From positions 2,733,623 to 2,797,622 of the forward strand of contig NZ_VMSB01000001.1 in the NCBI RefSeq assembly GCF_009858245.1: a DNA stretch of 64,000 nt, given 5' to 3'. The notes beneath the pieces are model-generated. The model worked only from the letters and a program-made list of their open reading frames with translations, ran no database searches and was not told the DNA's origin. Of the stretch, positions 50,574 to 58,669 are shown piece after piece. Source of the DNA: Ornithinibacter aureus (GTDB taxonomy: Bacteria; Actinomycetota; Actinomycetes; Actinomycetales; Dermatophilaceae). The first letter of the stretch is position 1; each line of letters opens with the position of its first letter. Position numbers and translations under genes: made by a program.

Positions 50574-50999
50574 ATGGCGACGGTTCTGGGGCTCGACGGG
50601 TGCGCTGTGGAGTGCGTGCATCCGGAAAAAGTGCGACTGGTGGCCGAGAACGCGCCGCGGCCCGAGGAGATCGTGGCCGTAGCCGCGGTGTTCAAGCTGC
50701 TCGGCGACCCGACCCGGGCCAAGCTGCTCTACGCCCTGCTGGAGGCCGGGGAGCTGTGCGTGTGCGACCTGGCCGCGGCGACCGGGACGACGGAGACCAC
50801 GGTCAGTCAGGCGCTGCGATTGTTGCGGGCCGCGTCCGTGGTCACCGGCCGTCGTGAGGGACGCAACGTCTACTACCGTCTGTCCGACGCGCACGTGCGG
50901 ATGCTGCTGGACGTGACCCGCGAGCACACCGTGCACGACTCGGGTGCAGGCGCAGGTGCGGGCGCAGTCGTTGACCATTCCGGGGTGGGTCCCACGTGA
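50574..50999 (+). CDS. ArsR/SmtB metal sensor, CadC-like
   Basis: 141 residues. Winged helix FKLLGDPTRAKLLYALLEAGELCVCDLAAATGTTETTVSQALRLLRAASVVTGRREGRNVYY. The CVCD motif in the alpha-3 region plus N-terminal cysteines (DGCAVECVHP) make up the thiolate site of CadC-type Cd/Pb/Zn sensors. C-terminal tail has further His residues. It is coupled to a CDF exporter (GTGA overlap), so metal binding should relieve repression of efflux. Candidate operator at 50545. Confidence 0.9.
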   Translation: MATVLGLDGCAVECVHPEKVRLVAENAPRPEEIVAVAAVFKLLGDPTRAKLLYALLEAGELCVCDLAAATGTTETTVSQALRLLRAASVVTGRREGRNVYYRLSDAHVRMLLDVTREHTVHDSGAGAGAGAVVDHSGVGPT

Positions 51000-51898
51000 G
51001 CGGCGGACACGGACACGGCGGCGGGCACGCCGGTGGCCGGCACCGGTGGCGCTTGGCGGTCGCGTTCGCCCTGGTCGGGGGATTCTTCGGGGTGGAGCTG
51101 GTCGCGGGAGTGCTCTCGCAGTCGCTGGCGCTGCTCTCCGATGCCGGGCACATGGCCGCCGACGTGGTGACGCTGGGAGCGGCGTTGGTCGCGACCCGGA
51201 TCGCAACCCGCCCAGACAGCACCGGGCGCCGCACCTTCGGCTCCTACCGGGCGGAGGTCTTCGCCTCCGGGCTGGCTGTGCTGTTGATGATCGGCGTAGC
51301 GGTCTACATCGGCGTCGAGGCGGTCAGCCGCATCGGCACCGAGGCAGAGGTTGCCTCCGGCACGATGCTGGTCGTCGGCACCATCGGACTGGTCATCAAC
51401 GTCATCTGTATCTTCCTGCTCCGCGGCGGCGCCGGGGAGAGCCTGAACGTCAAGGGCGCCTACCTCGAGGTCATCGCCGACACTTTGGGCTCGGTGGGTG
51501 TCATCGCCGCGGCCCTGCTGGTGTCCGCGACCGGTTCAGCGGTATGGGACACGGTGATCGCCCTGGCCATCGCCGTGTTCGTCCTGGTGCGCGCGGTCAT
51601 GCTCGGCCGAGAGGTCCTGGCCGTGCTCGGCCAGCACGCCCCGGCCGGAATCGAACCCACCGAGATGCTGGCCGCCCTGGAGAACGTGGACGGCGTCTCC
51701 GGGGTCCACGACCTGCACGTGTGGACCCTGACCTCGGGCATGGACGTCGCCACCGCACACCTGGTCACTGAGGCCGGCGACCCCGAACAGGTTCTGGCCG
51801 CGGCGCGGGCCGTCCTGCACGACCAGTTCGCGATCGCCCACGCGACGCTTCAGGTGGAAACCACCCGCGACCGTCAGTGCTTGGGCGTGAACTGGTGA
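50996..51898 (+). CDS. CDF-family heavy-metal (Zn/Cd/Co) exporter
   Basis: 300 residues from GTG 50996. His-rich cytosolic N-terminus (SGGHGHGGGHAGGRHRWR), six helices with metal site residues in LLSDAGHMAADVVTLG (here H-x-x-x-D type with AGHMAAD) and AYLEVIADTLGSVGVI (ADTLGS), then a full cytosolic ferredoxin-like domain (VSGVHDLHVWTLTSGMDVATAHL). Complete CzcD/ZitB-type CDF protein. Membrane antiporter, exporting divalent metal for protons. Confidence 0.93.
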   Translation: MSGGHGHGGGHAGGRHRWRLAVAFALVGGFFGVELVAGVLSQSLALLSDAGHMAADVVTLGAALVATRIATRPDSTGRRTFGSYRAEVFASGLAVLLMIGVAVYIGVEAVSRIGTEAEVASGTMLVVGTIGLVINVICIFLLRGGAGESLNVKGAYLEVIADTLGSVGVIAAALLVSATGSAVWDTVIALAIAVFVLVRAVMLGREVLAVLGQHAPAGIEPTEMLAALENVDGVSGVHDLHVWTLTSGMDVATAHLVTEAGDPEQVLAAARAVLHDQFAIAHATLQVETTRDRQCLGVNW

Positions 51899-52680
51899 CC
51901 GGGCCCGCACGGCAAGAAGTGTCACCGCCGACCGTCGCGGCCCGCCGAGCTCAGCTGGCGGTTCGAGCCCAGCTCCTGGCCGGGGCCTCGGTGGCCTACA
52001 ACGTCATCGAGGCCGTCCTGGCGATCAGCTGGGGCAGGGCGGCGGACTCGGCCGCGCTCGTCGGCTTCGGCCTGGACTCCACCGTGGAGGTCGCCTCCGG
52101 GCTGGTCATCCTCTGGCAGTTCCGTCACCAGGTGCCCGAGTCGCGCGAGCACACCGCACGACGCCTGATCGCGGTGTCGTTCTTCGCCCTGGCCGCGTAC
52201 GTCCCGGCCGACTCGTTGACGGCGCTGGCCACCGGCCAGCGACCAGACACCGCCCCGCTCGGGATCGCGCTGGCTGCGACCTCGTTGGCCGTGATGCCCT
52301 TGCTGTCCTGGGCGCAGCGCCGCACCGGACGCCAGCTGGGGTCGGGCTCGGTCGTCGCGGACTCCACCCAGACCCTGCTGTGCACCTACCTGTCCGCCGT
52401 GCTCCTGCTGGGGTTGCTTGCCAACGCCATCCTGGGCTGGTGGTGGCTCGACTCGGTCGCCGCGTTGGTCATCGCCGCGGTCGCGGTCCGCGAGGGACTC
52501 GAGAGCTGGCGGGGAGAGGACTGCTGCGCCCCGGGGTTCGGCCAGCAGGCAGCATCCAGGACACGTGCACCGACTCCGGCTGCGACTGCTGAGCGCGGCG
52601 CGACCGATGCGTTGTCGACCCGTCAGGGAAGGTGCCTGTCCAGACGCGTCAGCAGCGGCCCGACAAGCGGCCAGGCGTGA
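51895..52680 (+). CDS. CDF-like cation transporter lacking the cytosolic domain
   Basis: 261 residues from GTG 51895 overlapping the CDF stop (GTGA). Five or six helices: AYNVIEAVLAISWGRAADSAALVGFGLDSTVEVASG, FFALAAYVPADSLTAL, GSVVADSTQTLLCTYL. The usual HSLSD metal motif reads GFGLDSTVE, and the second reads ADSTQT. The cytosolic metal-binding domain of true CDFs is absent: the chain ends soon after the last helix at RGEDCCAPGFG (a Cys pair) plus a low-complexity tail. A paralogue is at 57376. Third gene of the sensor operon; probably exports or assists with the same metal. Confidence 0.8.
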   Translation: MTGPARQEVSPPTVAARRAQLAVRAQLLAGASVAYNVIEAVLAISWGRAADSAALVGFGLDSTVEVASGLVILWQFRHQVPESREHTARRLIAVSFFALAAYVPADSLTALATGQRPDTAPLGIALAATSLAVMPLLSWAQRRTGRQLGSGSVVADSTQTLLCTYLSAVLLLGLLANAILGWWWLDSVAALVIAAVAVREGLESWRGEDCCAPGFGQQAASRTRAPTPAATAERGATDALSTRQGRCLSRRVSSGPTSGQA

Positions 52681-52922
52681 GCGCCAACGGTCATCACCCT
52701 TTCCCGGGCGGCGCCGATGCCGCGGCGCAGCACCACAGCCGGGGAGCGACGTCCTTGGTCGGCCGTGGAGCGCGCCCGCCGGTTGAGCCACCGGGCGCAG
52801 CCAGCGCACAGGCCGACCTCTGGGTGGGCGCCCAAGCGGGTCAGGTCCGTGTCGTCGAAGGCGTTGCCACAGCACCAGCAGGACGGTTGGGTCTGGGCCG
52901 AGGCTCCCTGTGCGGTGTCCAT
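52623..52922 (-). CDS. small protein with a four-cysteine zinc ribbon
   Basis: 99 residues from ATG 52922. CWCCGNAFDDTDLTRLGAHPEVGLCAGCARWLNRRAR gives a C-x2-C ... C-x2-C zinc ribbon, followed by a basic helical part (SPAVVLRRGIGAARERVM). No membrane helix. Overlaps the convergent transporter gene by 58 bp. Function unknown; the Cys-rich head could bind metal, fitting its surroundings, or nucleic acid. Confidence 0.6.
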   Translation of the reverse strand: MDTAQGASAQTQPSCWCCGNAFDDTDLTRLGAHPEVGLCAGCARWLNRRARSTADQGRRSPAVVLRRGIGAARERVMTVGAHAWPLVGPLLTRLDRHLP

Positions 52923-52977
52923 GACAACACAATGGTCGCCCACATGGGCGTCCGTGGCCAGAGAGCCGGACGGCGCG

Positions 52978-53292
52978 TTAGTTGACGCTCGACCTGAGGG
53001 CCTCGGCGAGCTGGTCGACCGTGGGCGATCCGGCCAGACCCTGCGGTGTCGCGTACACCCGGCACGCCATCGCCGGGACCATGCCTCGCTCAGCAAACGG
53101 GTCGTGCCCGCCGATGAGGATGGTGGGCGACCCGGTGAACCCCAACCGGTCGGCATCCTCGGGCGTCTGGACCAGCTGGGTGCTCACCGTGATCCGGACA
53201 CCGACGAGGGCCGCCGCCGGCGGCAACCGATCGAGCACGGTCCGCCAGCTCGGGCAACCCTCGAAGTACAGCACCGTCACCGCCAGGGTCAT
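52978..53292 (-). CDS. thioredoxin-fold protein (metal-resistance type)
   Basis: 104 residues. MTLAVTVLYFEGCPSWRTVLDRL has a single Cys at the thioredoxin active site position (GCPSW, no second Cys), then FTGSPTILIGGHDPFAE with the cis-Pro Ser-Pro, and PAMACRVYATPQGLAGSPT with a second distant Cys. Such short proteins are common in mercury and other metal-resistance clusters and resemble the C-terminal part of alkylmercury lyase-like proteins. Probably binds or transfers a thiol-linked metal. Ends about 55 bp from the Zn-ribbon gene and just left of the IS3 copy. Confidence 0.7.
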   Translation of the reverse strand: MTLAVTVLYFEGCPSWRTVLDRLPPAAALVGVRITVSTQLVQTPEDADRLGFTGSPTILIGGHDPFAERGMVPAMACRVYATPQGLAGSPTVDQLAEALRSSVN

Positions 53293-53476
53293 GATCCTCC
53301 TTCCGTGCCCACCGCAACTGACCAGTTCCGCGAAGGAAGGACATCATGCCTCTCCTTGAGGTTCAGTGGTGCGAGATCCCTCAGGTCCCGTGCCTGCGCG
53401 TCGGCCAGAGTGACCATTCGACAAGTGTTGTTCAGGCGCGTCACGGAAGGTGTCAAGCTGTTTGAGACATCTGCGG

Positions 53477-54478
53477 TCAGGCGCTTTGTATGAGGGCCTC
53501 CTGTGAGGGCTGGTTGATCCACGCGGCGGTGGGCAGTTTCGGTGGTGCCGGCCGGCGGCGGCCGAAGCGGTCGGGGTGGGTCGCGTACGCGGCGTCGAGG
53601 GTGACCTGTCGCTGGGCGCGGACCTCTCTCGCGGTGCCGTAGTGGACCGAGGCCGGAGTGTGCAGCCCGATCCCGGCGTGGCGGTGCTCGTGGTTGTAGT
53701 AGCCGAAGAACGTCTCGCAGAAGGCTCTGGCGTCGGCCAGGGACCCGAACTCGCCAGGGAAGACCGGGGCGCACTTCAACGTCTTGAACGCGGCCTCGCT
53801 GTAGGGGTTGTCGTTGGACACGTGCGGGCGGGAGTGCGAACGGGTCACGCTCAGGTCGACGAGCAGCTGTGCCACGGGTTTGGAGGTCATCGAGGTACCC
53901 CGGTCCGCGTGGACCACGTCGGGGATCCCATGCACACCCATCGCCTCCTCGAGCATGCTCTCGGCGAGGACCGAGTCCTCGTAGGCGGCGACGGTCCACG
54001 CGACGACGTAGCGGGAGAAGATGTCGATCACGACGTACAGGTGGTAGTACACCCCACGCTCGGGTCCTCGGAGCTTGGTGATGTCCCAGGACCACACCTG
54101 CCCGGGCCGGGTCGCTACGAGCTCGGGTTTGACCCGGGGCGGGTGGGTGGCCTGGGCGCGGCGCTCACCCGCGGCGTCGTTCGTGCGCAGGATCCGGTGC
54201 ATCGTGGAGCGCGAGCACAGGTAGGTGCCCTCGTCCAGCAGCGTCGCCCAGGTCTGGGCCACGGACTTGTCGATGAACCGGTCGCTGGTCAACACCGACA
54301 GCACCTCACGCCGTTCGGCGTCAGTGAGCGCGTTGGGTGGGGCCGGCCGCTGCGCCCGGTCCCGAACTGGGCGAGGGGCTTTGGCGCGGTAGTGGCTGCC
54401 TCGTGCCCGTCCCAGCAGCGCGCACGCGGCTTTCACGCCGGTGTGCACGGCGAGCTCGTCCACGAGCGGGGTGATCAC
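53477..54478 (-). CDS. IS3-family transposase OrfB (DDE integrase core)
   Basis: 333 residues. HTH_21 part (LVDELAVHTGVKAACALLG, SRSTMHRILRT), then the rve catalytic core: first Asp in VWSWDITKLRGP, second Asp in DVVHADRGTSMTSKPVA, Glu in NDNPYSEAAFKTLK, and RHAGIGLHTPASVHYG. Catalytic residues intact. The ATG overlaps the orfA stop (ATGA), so OrfB is made by translational coupling or frameshifting. Cytosolic DNA recombinase. Confidence 0.95.
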   Translation of the reverse strand: MITPLVDELAVHTGVKAACALLGRARGSHYRAKAPRPVRDRAQRPAPPNALTDAERREVLSVLTSDRFIDKSVAQTWATLLDEGTYLCSRSTMHRILRTNDAAGERRAQATHPPRVKPELVATRPGQVWSWDITKLRGPERGVYYHLYVVIDIFSRYVVAWTVAAYEDSVLAESMLEEAMGVHGIPDVVHADRGTSMTSKPVAQLLVDLSVTRSHSRPHVSNDNPYSEAAFKTLKCAPVFPGEFGSLADARAFCETFFGYYNHEHRHAGIGLHTPASVHYGTAREVRAQRQVTLDAAYATHPDRFGRRRPAPPKLPTAAWINQPSQEALIQSA

Positions 54479-54879
54479 CGCGGCGACCGCTTGGTCGGCT
54501 CCGCGCTCTCGGAGAGAGTCTCCAAGAGCGCGTGTGCTTTTCCCACCAGGTCCAGCGCCGCCCGGGTCCTAGCCAGCTCGGCCTCGGCCCGCTCCGCCCG
54601 GGCCGTCAGCGCCGCAATCTCCGCGTCCCGCCGGTCCCGCCCGACCGGGCCCAGCCCCGCCCGCGCACCAGCCTCAGCAGCTCGGCGCCACTCCACGATG
54701 TGCGAGGAGTACAACCCCTCCCGTCGCAGGACCGCACCCCGCGCCCCATGCTCGGCAGCGTCGTACTCGGCCAGGATCCGCGCCTTGTACTCCGCCGTGA
54801 ACACCCGCCGCTTGGGCCGGTCAGCTCGAGGTCCCATGACCCCATCATCAACGGCCCCATCAGCCAAAGTCATCGTCAT
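54475..54879 (-). CDS. IS3-family transposase OrfA
   Basis: 134 residues. HTH_Tnp_1 region: RRVFTAEYKARILAEYDAAEHGARGAVLRREGLYSSHIVEWRR, followed by a leucine-zipper-like coiled coil (AEIAALTARAERAEAELARTRAALDLVGKAHALLETL). DNA-binding partner of OrfB. Confidence 0.93.
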   Translation of the reverse strand: MTMTLADGAVDDGVMGPRADRPKRRVFTAEYKARILAEYDAAEHGARGAVLRREGLYSSHIVEWRRAAEAGARAGLGPVGRDRRDAEIAALTARAERAEAELARTRAALDLVGKAHALLETLSESAEPTKRSPR

Positions 54880-55087
54880 CGGTTGCTACTCGCTTCTCAC
54901 CCCGTGCAAGGGAAGGAACTCAGTCGTTGTGTCTCACCACAGCCTGACGCACAGGGTCAAGCCAAGCTCGAGCTCGGTCACACACTCGTCGGAGGCGCTG
55001 CGGTCGAGCCCTTGACGCTCCGTGGGTGGAGGGCGATGCTGGGGACCGACTTTCTTCGTGGCTCGCCATGGATGTCGGAGGCGGAAG

Positions 55088-56656
55088 ATGAAGCGGTCAA
55101 TGCCGGTCGGTGGCGCATTCCTGGTGTGCGCCGTCCTGCTCGTGGGGGCCGTCCCAGCGGCGGCGAATCCGAACAACAACAACTCGGCAAAGCTCCGTGC
55201 GGCCGTGACCGTGGCGGGGATCCTCGAGCACGAGCAGGCCTTCCAGGCGATCTCTGATGCTGCAGCCGGGAACCGGCTGTCCGGGGCACCGGGGTACGAC
55301 GGATCCGCGGACTACGTCGCAGAGCGGGCCGCGGCGGCCGGGTTCGACGTCGAGGTGCAGGACTTCGAGTACACATTGGACTTCCTGGCTGACTTCGAGG
55401 CGCCGGTGCTGAGCATTGAGGGTGGCACCGAGTTCGTTGGCGGGATCGCCGGGGCGAGCCTTGGCGGTGACTTCGGCTCGATGTTCAAGTCCACGCCGTA
55501 CAGCATCGACGTCACCGCCCCGGTGTGGGCCATCGACCTGGCCCTGCCTGCGGTGGGGCCAGCGAACACCAGCACCAGCGGCTGCCAGGACGCGGACTAC
55601 ACCGGGATGCCCCCGGGGGCGATCATCATCGTGCAGCGCGGTACCTGCCCCTTCGCCGAGAAGTTCCTGCGGGCTGACGCCTCTGGTGCCGCAGCGATGG
55701 TGTTCATCAACGAAGGGCAGCCGGGCCGCACGGAGCCGTTGTGGTTCAACTTCGACGGCATCAACATCCCGACGTTCGCCGCCACGGTGGAGACCGGGAC
55801 GGAGCTGGCGAACGGGGTGCTCAGCGGGGACACCGGTCAGACCGCCCGGTTCAAGATCGACTGGGCTCCCGGCACGTACACCACCAGCAACGTCATTGCC
55901 GAGAGCACCAGCGGCGACCCCGACAACGTGATCGTGGTCGGTGCCCACCTGGACTCGGTGGGTGTCGGGCCGGGACTCAACGACAACGGGTCAGGGTCGG
56001 CGACGACCCTGGAGATCGCCGAGCAGATGGCGAAGGTGAACCCCCGCAACAAGGTCCGCTTCATCTGGTTCGGCGCCGAGGAGTCCGGCCTCCTCGGGGC
56101 TGAGGCTTACGTGGCAGGCCTGTCGCCCGAGGAGAGGTCGCATATCGCCGCCATGTTGAACTTCGACATGGTCGGGTCGTCCAACTTCGTGCGCTTCGTC
56201 TACGACGGCGACCTGTCCGACTCCACCCCGCCGCCCGGCGGCGCGCCGGCAGGGTCAGACGCCATCGAGACGTTGTTCCTGGACTACTTCGCCAGCCAGG
56301 GTCTGGCCACCGAACCCACCGCCTTCGACGGACGGTCGGACTACGGGCCGTTCATCGACGCCGGCATCCCGGCCGGGGGACTGTTCACCGGTGCCGAGGG
56401 CATCAAGACGGCAGAAGAGGCGGCCGTCTATGGCGGCCAGGCTGGCGAACAGTACGACCCCTGCTACCACCTCTCCTGCGATGACATCGACAACCTGAGC
56501 CCGGTGGCGCTCGATCAGATGAGTGACGCCGCCGCTCACGCCACGATCTCCCTCGCCCAGAGCACCCAAGCGGTCAACGGTCAGCGCGGCAAGGGCAACT
56601 TCAACGTCAAGCAGACGGGACCACCCACACCGATCGCGAACATCGCCGGCAGGTGA
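55088..56656 (+). CDS. secreted M28-family aminopeptidase with PA domain
   Basis: 522 residues from ATG 55088 (GGAGGCGGAAG upstream). Signal peptide MKRSMPVGGAFLVCAVLLVG to AVPAAAN. PA (protease-associated) insert at about 150-270 (PPGAIIIVQRGTCPFAEKFLRADASGA). M28 zinc ligands: His in VVGAHLDSVGVG, bridging Asp in GLNDNGSGSATTLEIAE, Glu pair in WFGAEESGLLGA, Asp in LNFDMVGSSN, His in DPCYHLSCDDIDNL with a nearby disulfide Cys pair. Resembles the Streptomyces aminopeptidase/PA type. Exported, trimming peptides outside the cell. First gene right of the IS3 copy. Confidence 0.92.
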   Translation: MKRSMPVGGAFLVCAVLLVGAVPAAANPNNNNSAKLRAAVTVAGILEHEQAFQAISDAAAGNRLSGAPGYDGSADYVAERAAAAGFDVEVQDFEYTLDFLADFEAPVLSIEGGTEFVGGIAGASLGGDFGSMFKSTPYSIDVTAPVWAIDLALPAVGPANTSTSGCQDADYTGMPPGAIIIVQRGTCPFAEKFLRADASGAAAMVFINEGQPGRTEPLWFNFDGINIPTFAATVETGTELANGVLSGDTGQTARFKIDWAPGTYTTSNVIAESTSGDPDNVIVVGAHLDSVGVGPGLNDNGSGSATTLEIAEQMAKVNPRNKVRFIWFGAEESGLLGAEAYVAGLSPEERSHIAAMLNFDMVGSSNFVRFVYDGDLSDSTPPPGGAPAGSDAIETLFLDYFASQGLATEPTAFDGRSDYGPFIDAGIPAGGLFTGAEGIKTAEEAAVYGGQAGEQYDPCYHLSCDDIDNLSPVALDQMSDAAAHATISLAQSTQAVNGQRGKGNFNVKQTGPPTPIANIAGR

Positions 56657-56747
56657 ACATGTCCTGACCAGCCCCACAGGGAGACCAGGGTAAAACCCGG
56701 GAGCGGGGTCCCCCGGGCGCCGGTCACCGTGGACGGGCGGTGGACAC

Positions 56748-57389
56748 TCAGGCCCGGGTGCGCCGGCGACGTCCCAGAAACGGGACGAACCGTCCGACGG
56801 ACTGCTCATAGCTGGTGTACGCCGGACCGTGCTGGGCGCGCAGGTACGGTTCCTCGACAATCCGGACCTGAAGCTGCAGGGCAATCAGCAGTAGAGCCAG
56901 CCCCGCGATGGAGACCAGGTTGGGCACCATGAAGGCCAGCCCCGCCCCCGTGAGAGCCATGGCGCTGAAGATCGGGTTGCGCACCACCGCGAACCACCCC
57001 ACCGTCACCAGCGCCGTGCGTTCGCCCTCACGGACCCCGATCCGCCAGGCGGAGCCCATCCCCAGCTGAGCGAGCACCGTGAGAACGATCCCGACGACCG
57101 CGGCCACCGCGGCCGCGGCCTGCACGTCCGGGTCGTTGAACACCCCGATCGGCTCCATGCCGGCCAGTGCCGCGACGGGCCCGAGGACCCCGGTCAGCAG
57201 GGCGAGGACGAACAGCACACCGGCCCACCACCGGGGTGAGCCCACCGGCCCGGAGATGCCCCGGAACCCGGTGTCGCCGGTGGCCCGGTAATGCAGCACC
57301 GAGCGGAGCACGAACCCCAGCGTGAGGTAGACCGCGAACAGGGCCAGGGCCCACCACGCCAGTGCAGTCTCAGGGTCAGTGGTCGTCAT
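56748..57389 (-). CDS. isoprenylcysteine carboxyl methyltransferase-family membrane protein
   Basis: 213 residues from ATG 57389. Five hydrophobic helices (AWWALALFAVYLTLGFVLRS, GVLFVLALLTGVLGPVAALAG, AAVAAVVGIVLTVLAQLGMG). C-terminal half has ICMT/PEMT features: VREGERTALVTVGWFAVVRNPIFSAM and RIVEEPYLRAQHGPAYTSYEQSVGRFVPFLG (EEP...Y..Y...V.RF.P). Bacterial members are SAM-dependent methyltransferases of uncertain substrate that often sit beside metal-efflux genes. Overlaps the end of the CDF-like gene by 14 bp. Confidence 0.85.
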   Translation of the reverse strand: MTTTDPETALAWWALALFAVYLTLGFVLRSVLHYRATGDTGFRGISGPVGSPRWWAGVLFVLALLTGVLGPVAALAGMEPIGVFNDPDVQAAAAVAAVVGIVLTVLAQLGMGSAWRIGVREGERTALVTVGWFAVVRNPIFSAMALTGAGLAFMVPNLVSIAGLALLLIALQLQVRIVEEPYLRAQHGPAYTSYEQSVGRFVPFLGRRRRTRA

Positions 57390-58050
57390 CGTCTTCCTCC
57401 ACCAGCTCGCCTTCCCACGCCTCGCGGCCCTCACGCACGGCGAAGACCGCGATGACGAACCCGGCCACCGGGTCCAGCCAGGCTGCGCCGGTCAGTGCGT
57501 ACAGGCCGAGGGCGACCAAGGTGGAGACGCTGAGCAGCACGCAGATCCTGGTCTGGGCGGCGTCGGCCAGTATGAGCCGGTCCCCGCCCAGGGCGCCGCC
57601 CACGCGGCGCTTGGCCCGGGCCAGCACGGGCATGATGACCACGGAGAGCACGAGCAGCACCAGCCCCACCGTCGAGTGCTCCGGTGGGTCACCGGCGGCC
57701 AACGACCGGATTCCCTCGACCGTCACGTAACCGGCCAGGGCGAAGAACGTCACCGCGACAGCCCGCAGGGTGCGCCGCTCCTTGGCCTCATCGGCCTTCC
57801 CAAGGCGCAGCCGAGCGGACAGGCGCAACGCCACCAGGACCGCCGTCGCCGACTCGATCCCCGAGTCCAACCCGAACCCGACCAAGGACACCAGCCCCGC
57901 CATCAGCCCCGCGGCGACCGCGACCACACCCTCAGCCACGTTGTACGCCACCGTGAACTGGGACAGCCGCAACGCCCGCCGCGTCAGCGCCTCCACCTCC
58001 GCGGCAGACACGCCAGCCGGATCAGTGGTCCCGGGGGCCGGCACGCTCAT
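57376..58050 (-). CDS. CDF-like cation transporter lacking the cytosolic domain (second copy)
   Basis: 224 residues. AYNVAEGVVAVAAGLMAGLVSLVGFGLDSGIESATAV, FFALAGYVTVEGIRSLAAG, LILADAAQTRICVLLSVSTL and a short acidic end EWEGELVEEDDDDH-type. Same architecture as the gene at 51895: CDF membrane core with GFGLDS in place of HSLSD and no cytosolic ferredoxin-like domain; the tail is acidic with a final His. Start overlaps the CmtR-like stop (ATGA), so it is the efflux partner of that sensor. Confidence 0.82.
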   Translation of the reverse strand: MSVPAPGTTDPAGVSAAEVEALTRRALRLSQFTVAYNVAEGVVAVAAGLMAGLVSLVGFGLDSGIESATAVLVALRLSARLRLGKADEAKERRTLRAVAVTFFALAGYVTVEGIRSLAAGDPPEHSTVGLVLLVLSVVIMPVLARAKRRVGGALGGDRLILADAAQTRICVLLSVSTLVALGLYALTGAAWLDPVAGFVIAVFAVREGREAWEGELVEEDDDDH

Positions 58051-58418
58051 GACGCGTCCGCCGCTGCGGCCTTGCCGCTGCTGGGACAGAACGCCGGTGC
58101 ATGACCGGTGCGCTCCAGGAGCCGTTCGGCCACCTCCCAGAGATCCTCGAGCACCTGCGCATGCTGCAGCGAGTACACCGTCGCCCGTCCCTGGGCGCGC
58201 CCGGAGACCAGCCCGCAGTCACTCAGGCACCGCAGATGCGCAGAGACGGTGCTCTGCGCCAAACCCAGGTGAGCGGTCAGGTCCACCACGCGATGCTCAC
58301 CCAACGCCAGATGCCGAAGGATCGACACCCGTGAGGGATCGCTGAACCCGTGGAACAACGCCGCCGCGTCCAGCGGGTTGGTTAACCGACTCGAGGACGT
58401 CCCATCTAGCATCGACAT
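58047..58418 (-). CDS. ArsR/SmtB metal sensor, CmtR-like
   Basis: 123 residues from ATG 58418 (another ATG at 58412; frame open to 58475). LFHGFSDPSRVSILRHLALGEHRVVDLTAHLGLAQSTVSAHLRCLSDCGLVSGRAQGRATVYSL. The Cys-x3-Cys in LRCLSDCGLV equals the Cys57/Cys61 pair of mycobacterial CmtR, and the C-terminal APAFCPSSG supplies the third thiolate; CmtR senses Cd/Pb. The promoter region upstream is AT-rich with the imperfect palindrome ATCGACATAAAGCGAT at 58410-58425. Heads an operon of sensor, CDF-like transporter and ICMT-family protein. Confidence 0.9.
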   Translation of the reverse strand: MSMLDGTSSSRLTNPLDAAALFHGFSDPSRVSILRHLALGEHRVVDLTAHLGLAQSTVSAHLRCLSDCGLVSGRAQGRATVYSLQHAQVLEDLWEVAERLLERTGHAPAFCPSSGKAAAADAS

Positions 58419-58669
58419 AAAGCGATGATAGCGTACATGGCCAATGAAAGGGGCGACGGCAGCTTCGCGTTTCAACTCACTTCGCTGGGAGAGTCCTCAG
58501 CCGCCGACCATCAGCGTTGTCAGGGGAGTCCAAACCCTGTTCCGGGCGGCTCGCTGCGGCCGCACGCGAGGATGCGGCGATGGCGCGTCGTTACCAGAAT
58601 GTGACTTTGTTGGCGGTCATGACGTACGTTGGGGCTTCTTGTTTCCGCCCCGGAAGGCACCCCACCTAC
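58419..58669. other. divergent intergenic region
   Basis: 251 bp between the CmtR-like operon (minus) and an exported protein (plus). The part next to cmtR is AT-rich and should hold its promoter and operator. A second lower-GC stretch at about 58598-58650 precedes the exported protein and could be its promoter. No RNA motif that I can confirm. Confidence 0.45.

Larger units (their letters stand above)
53451..54950. mobile_element. IS3-family insertion sequence
   Basis: About 1.5 kb. Terminal inverted repeats: TGTCAAGCTGTTTGAGACA on the left (53451-53469) and, on the minus strand at the right, GTCAGGCTGTGGTGAGACA (54930-54948), sharing about 15 positions. Encloses orfA and orfB on the minus strand. 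The exact ends and a 3-bp target duplication cannot be fixed by eye. Confidence 0.75.

Noticed and set aside
58440-58669. Possible c-di-AMP (ydaO) riboswitch before the exported wall-hydrolase-like gene, a common arrangement for Rpf-type enzymes.
   Set aside because: I could not match the conserved ydaO core blocks in the 230 bp leader; gene type alone is not evidence.
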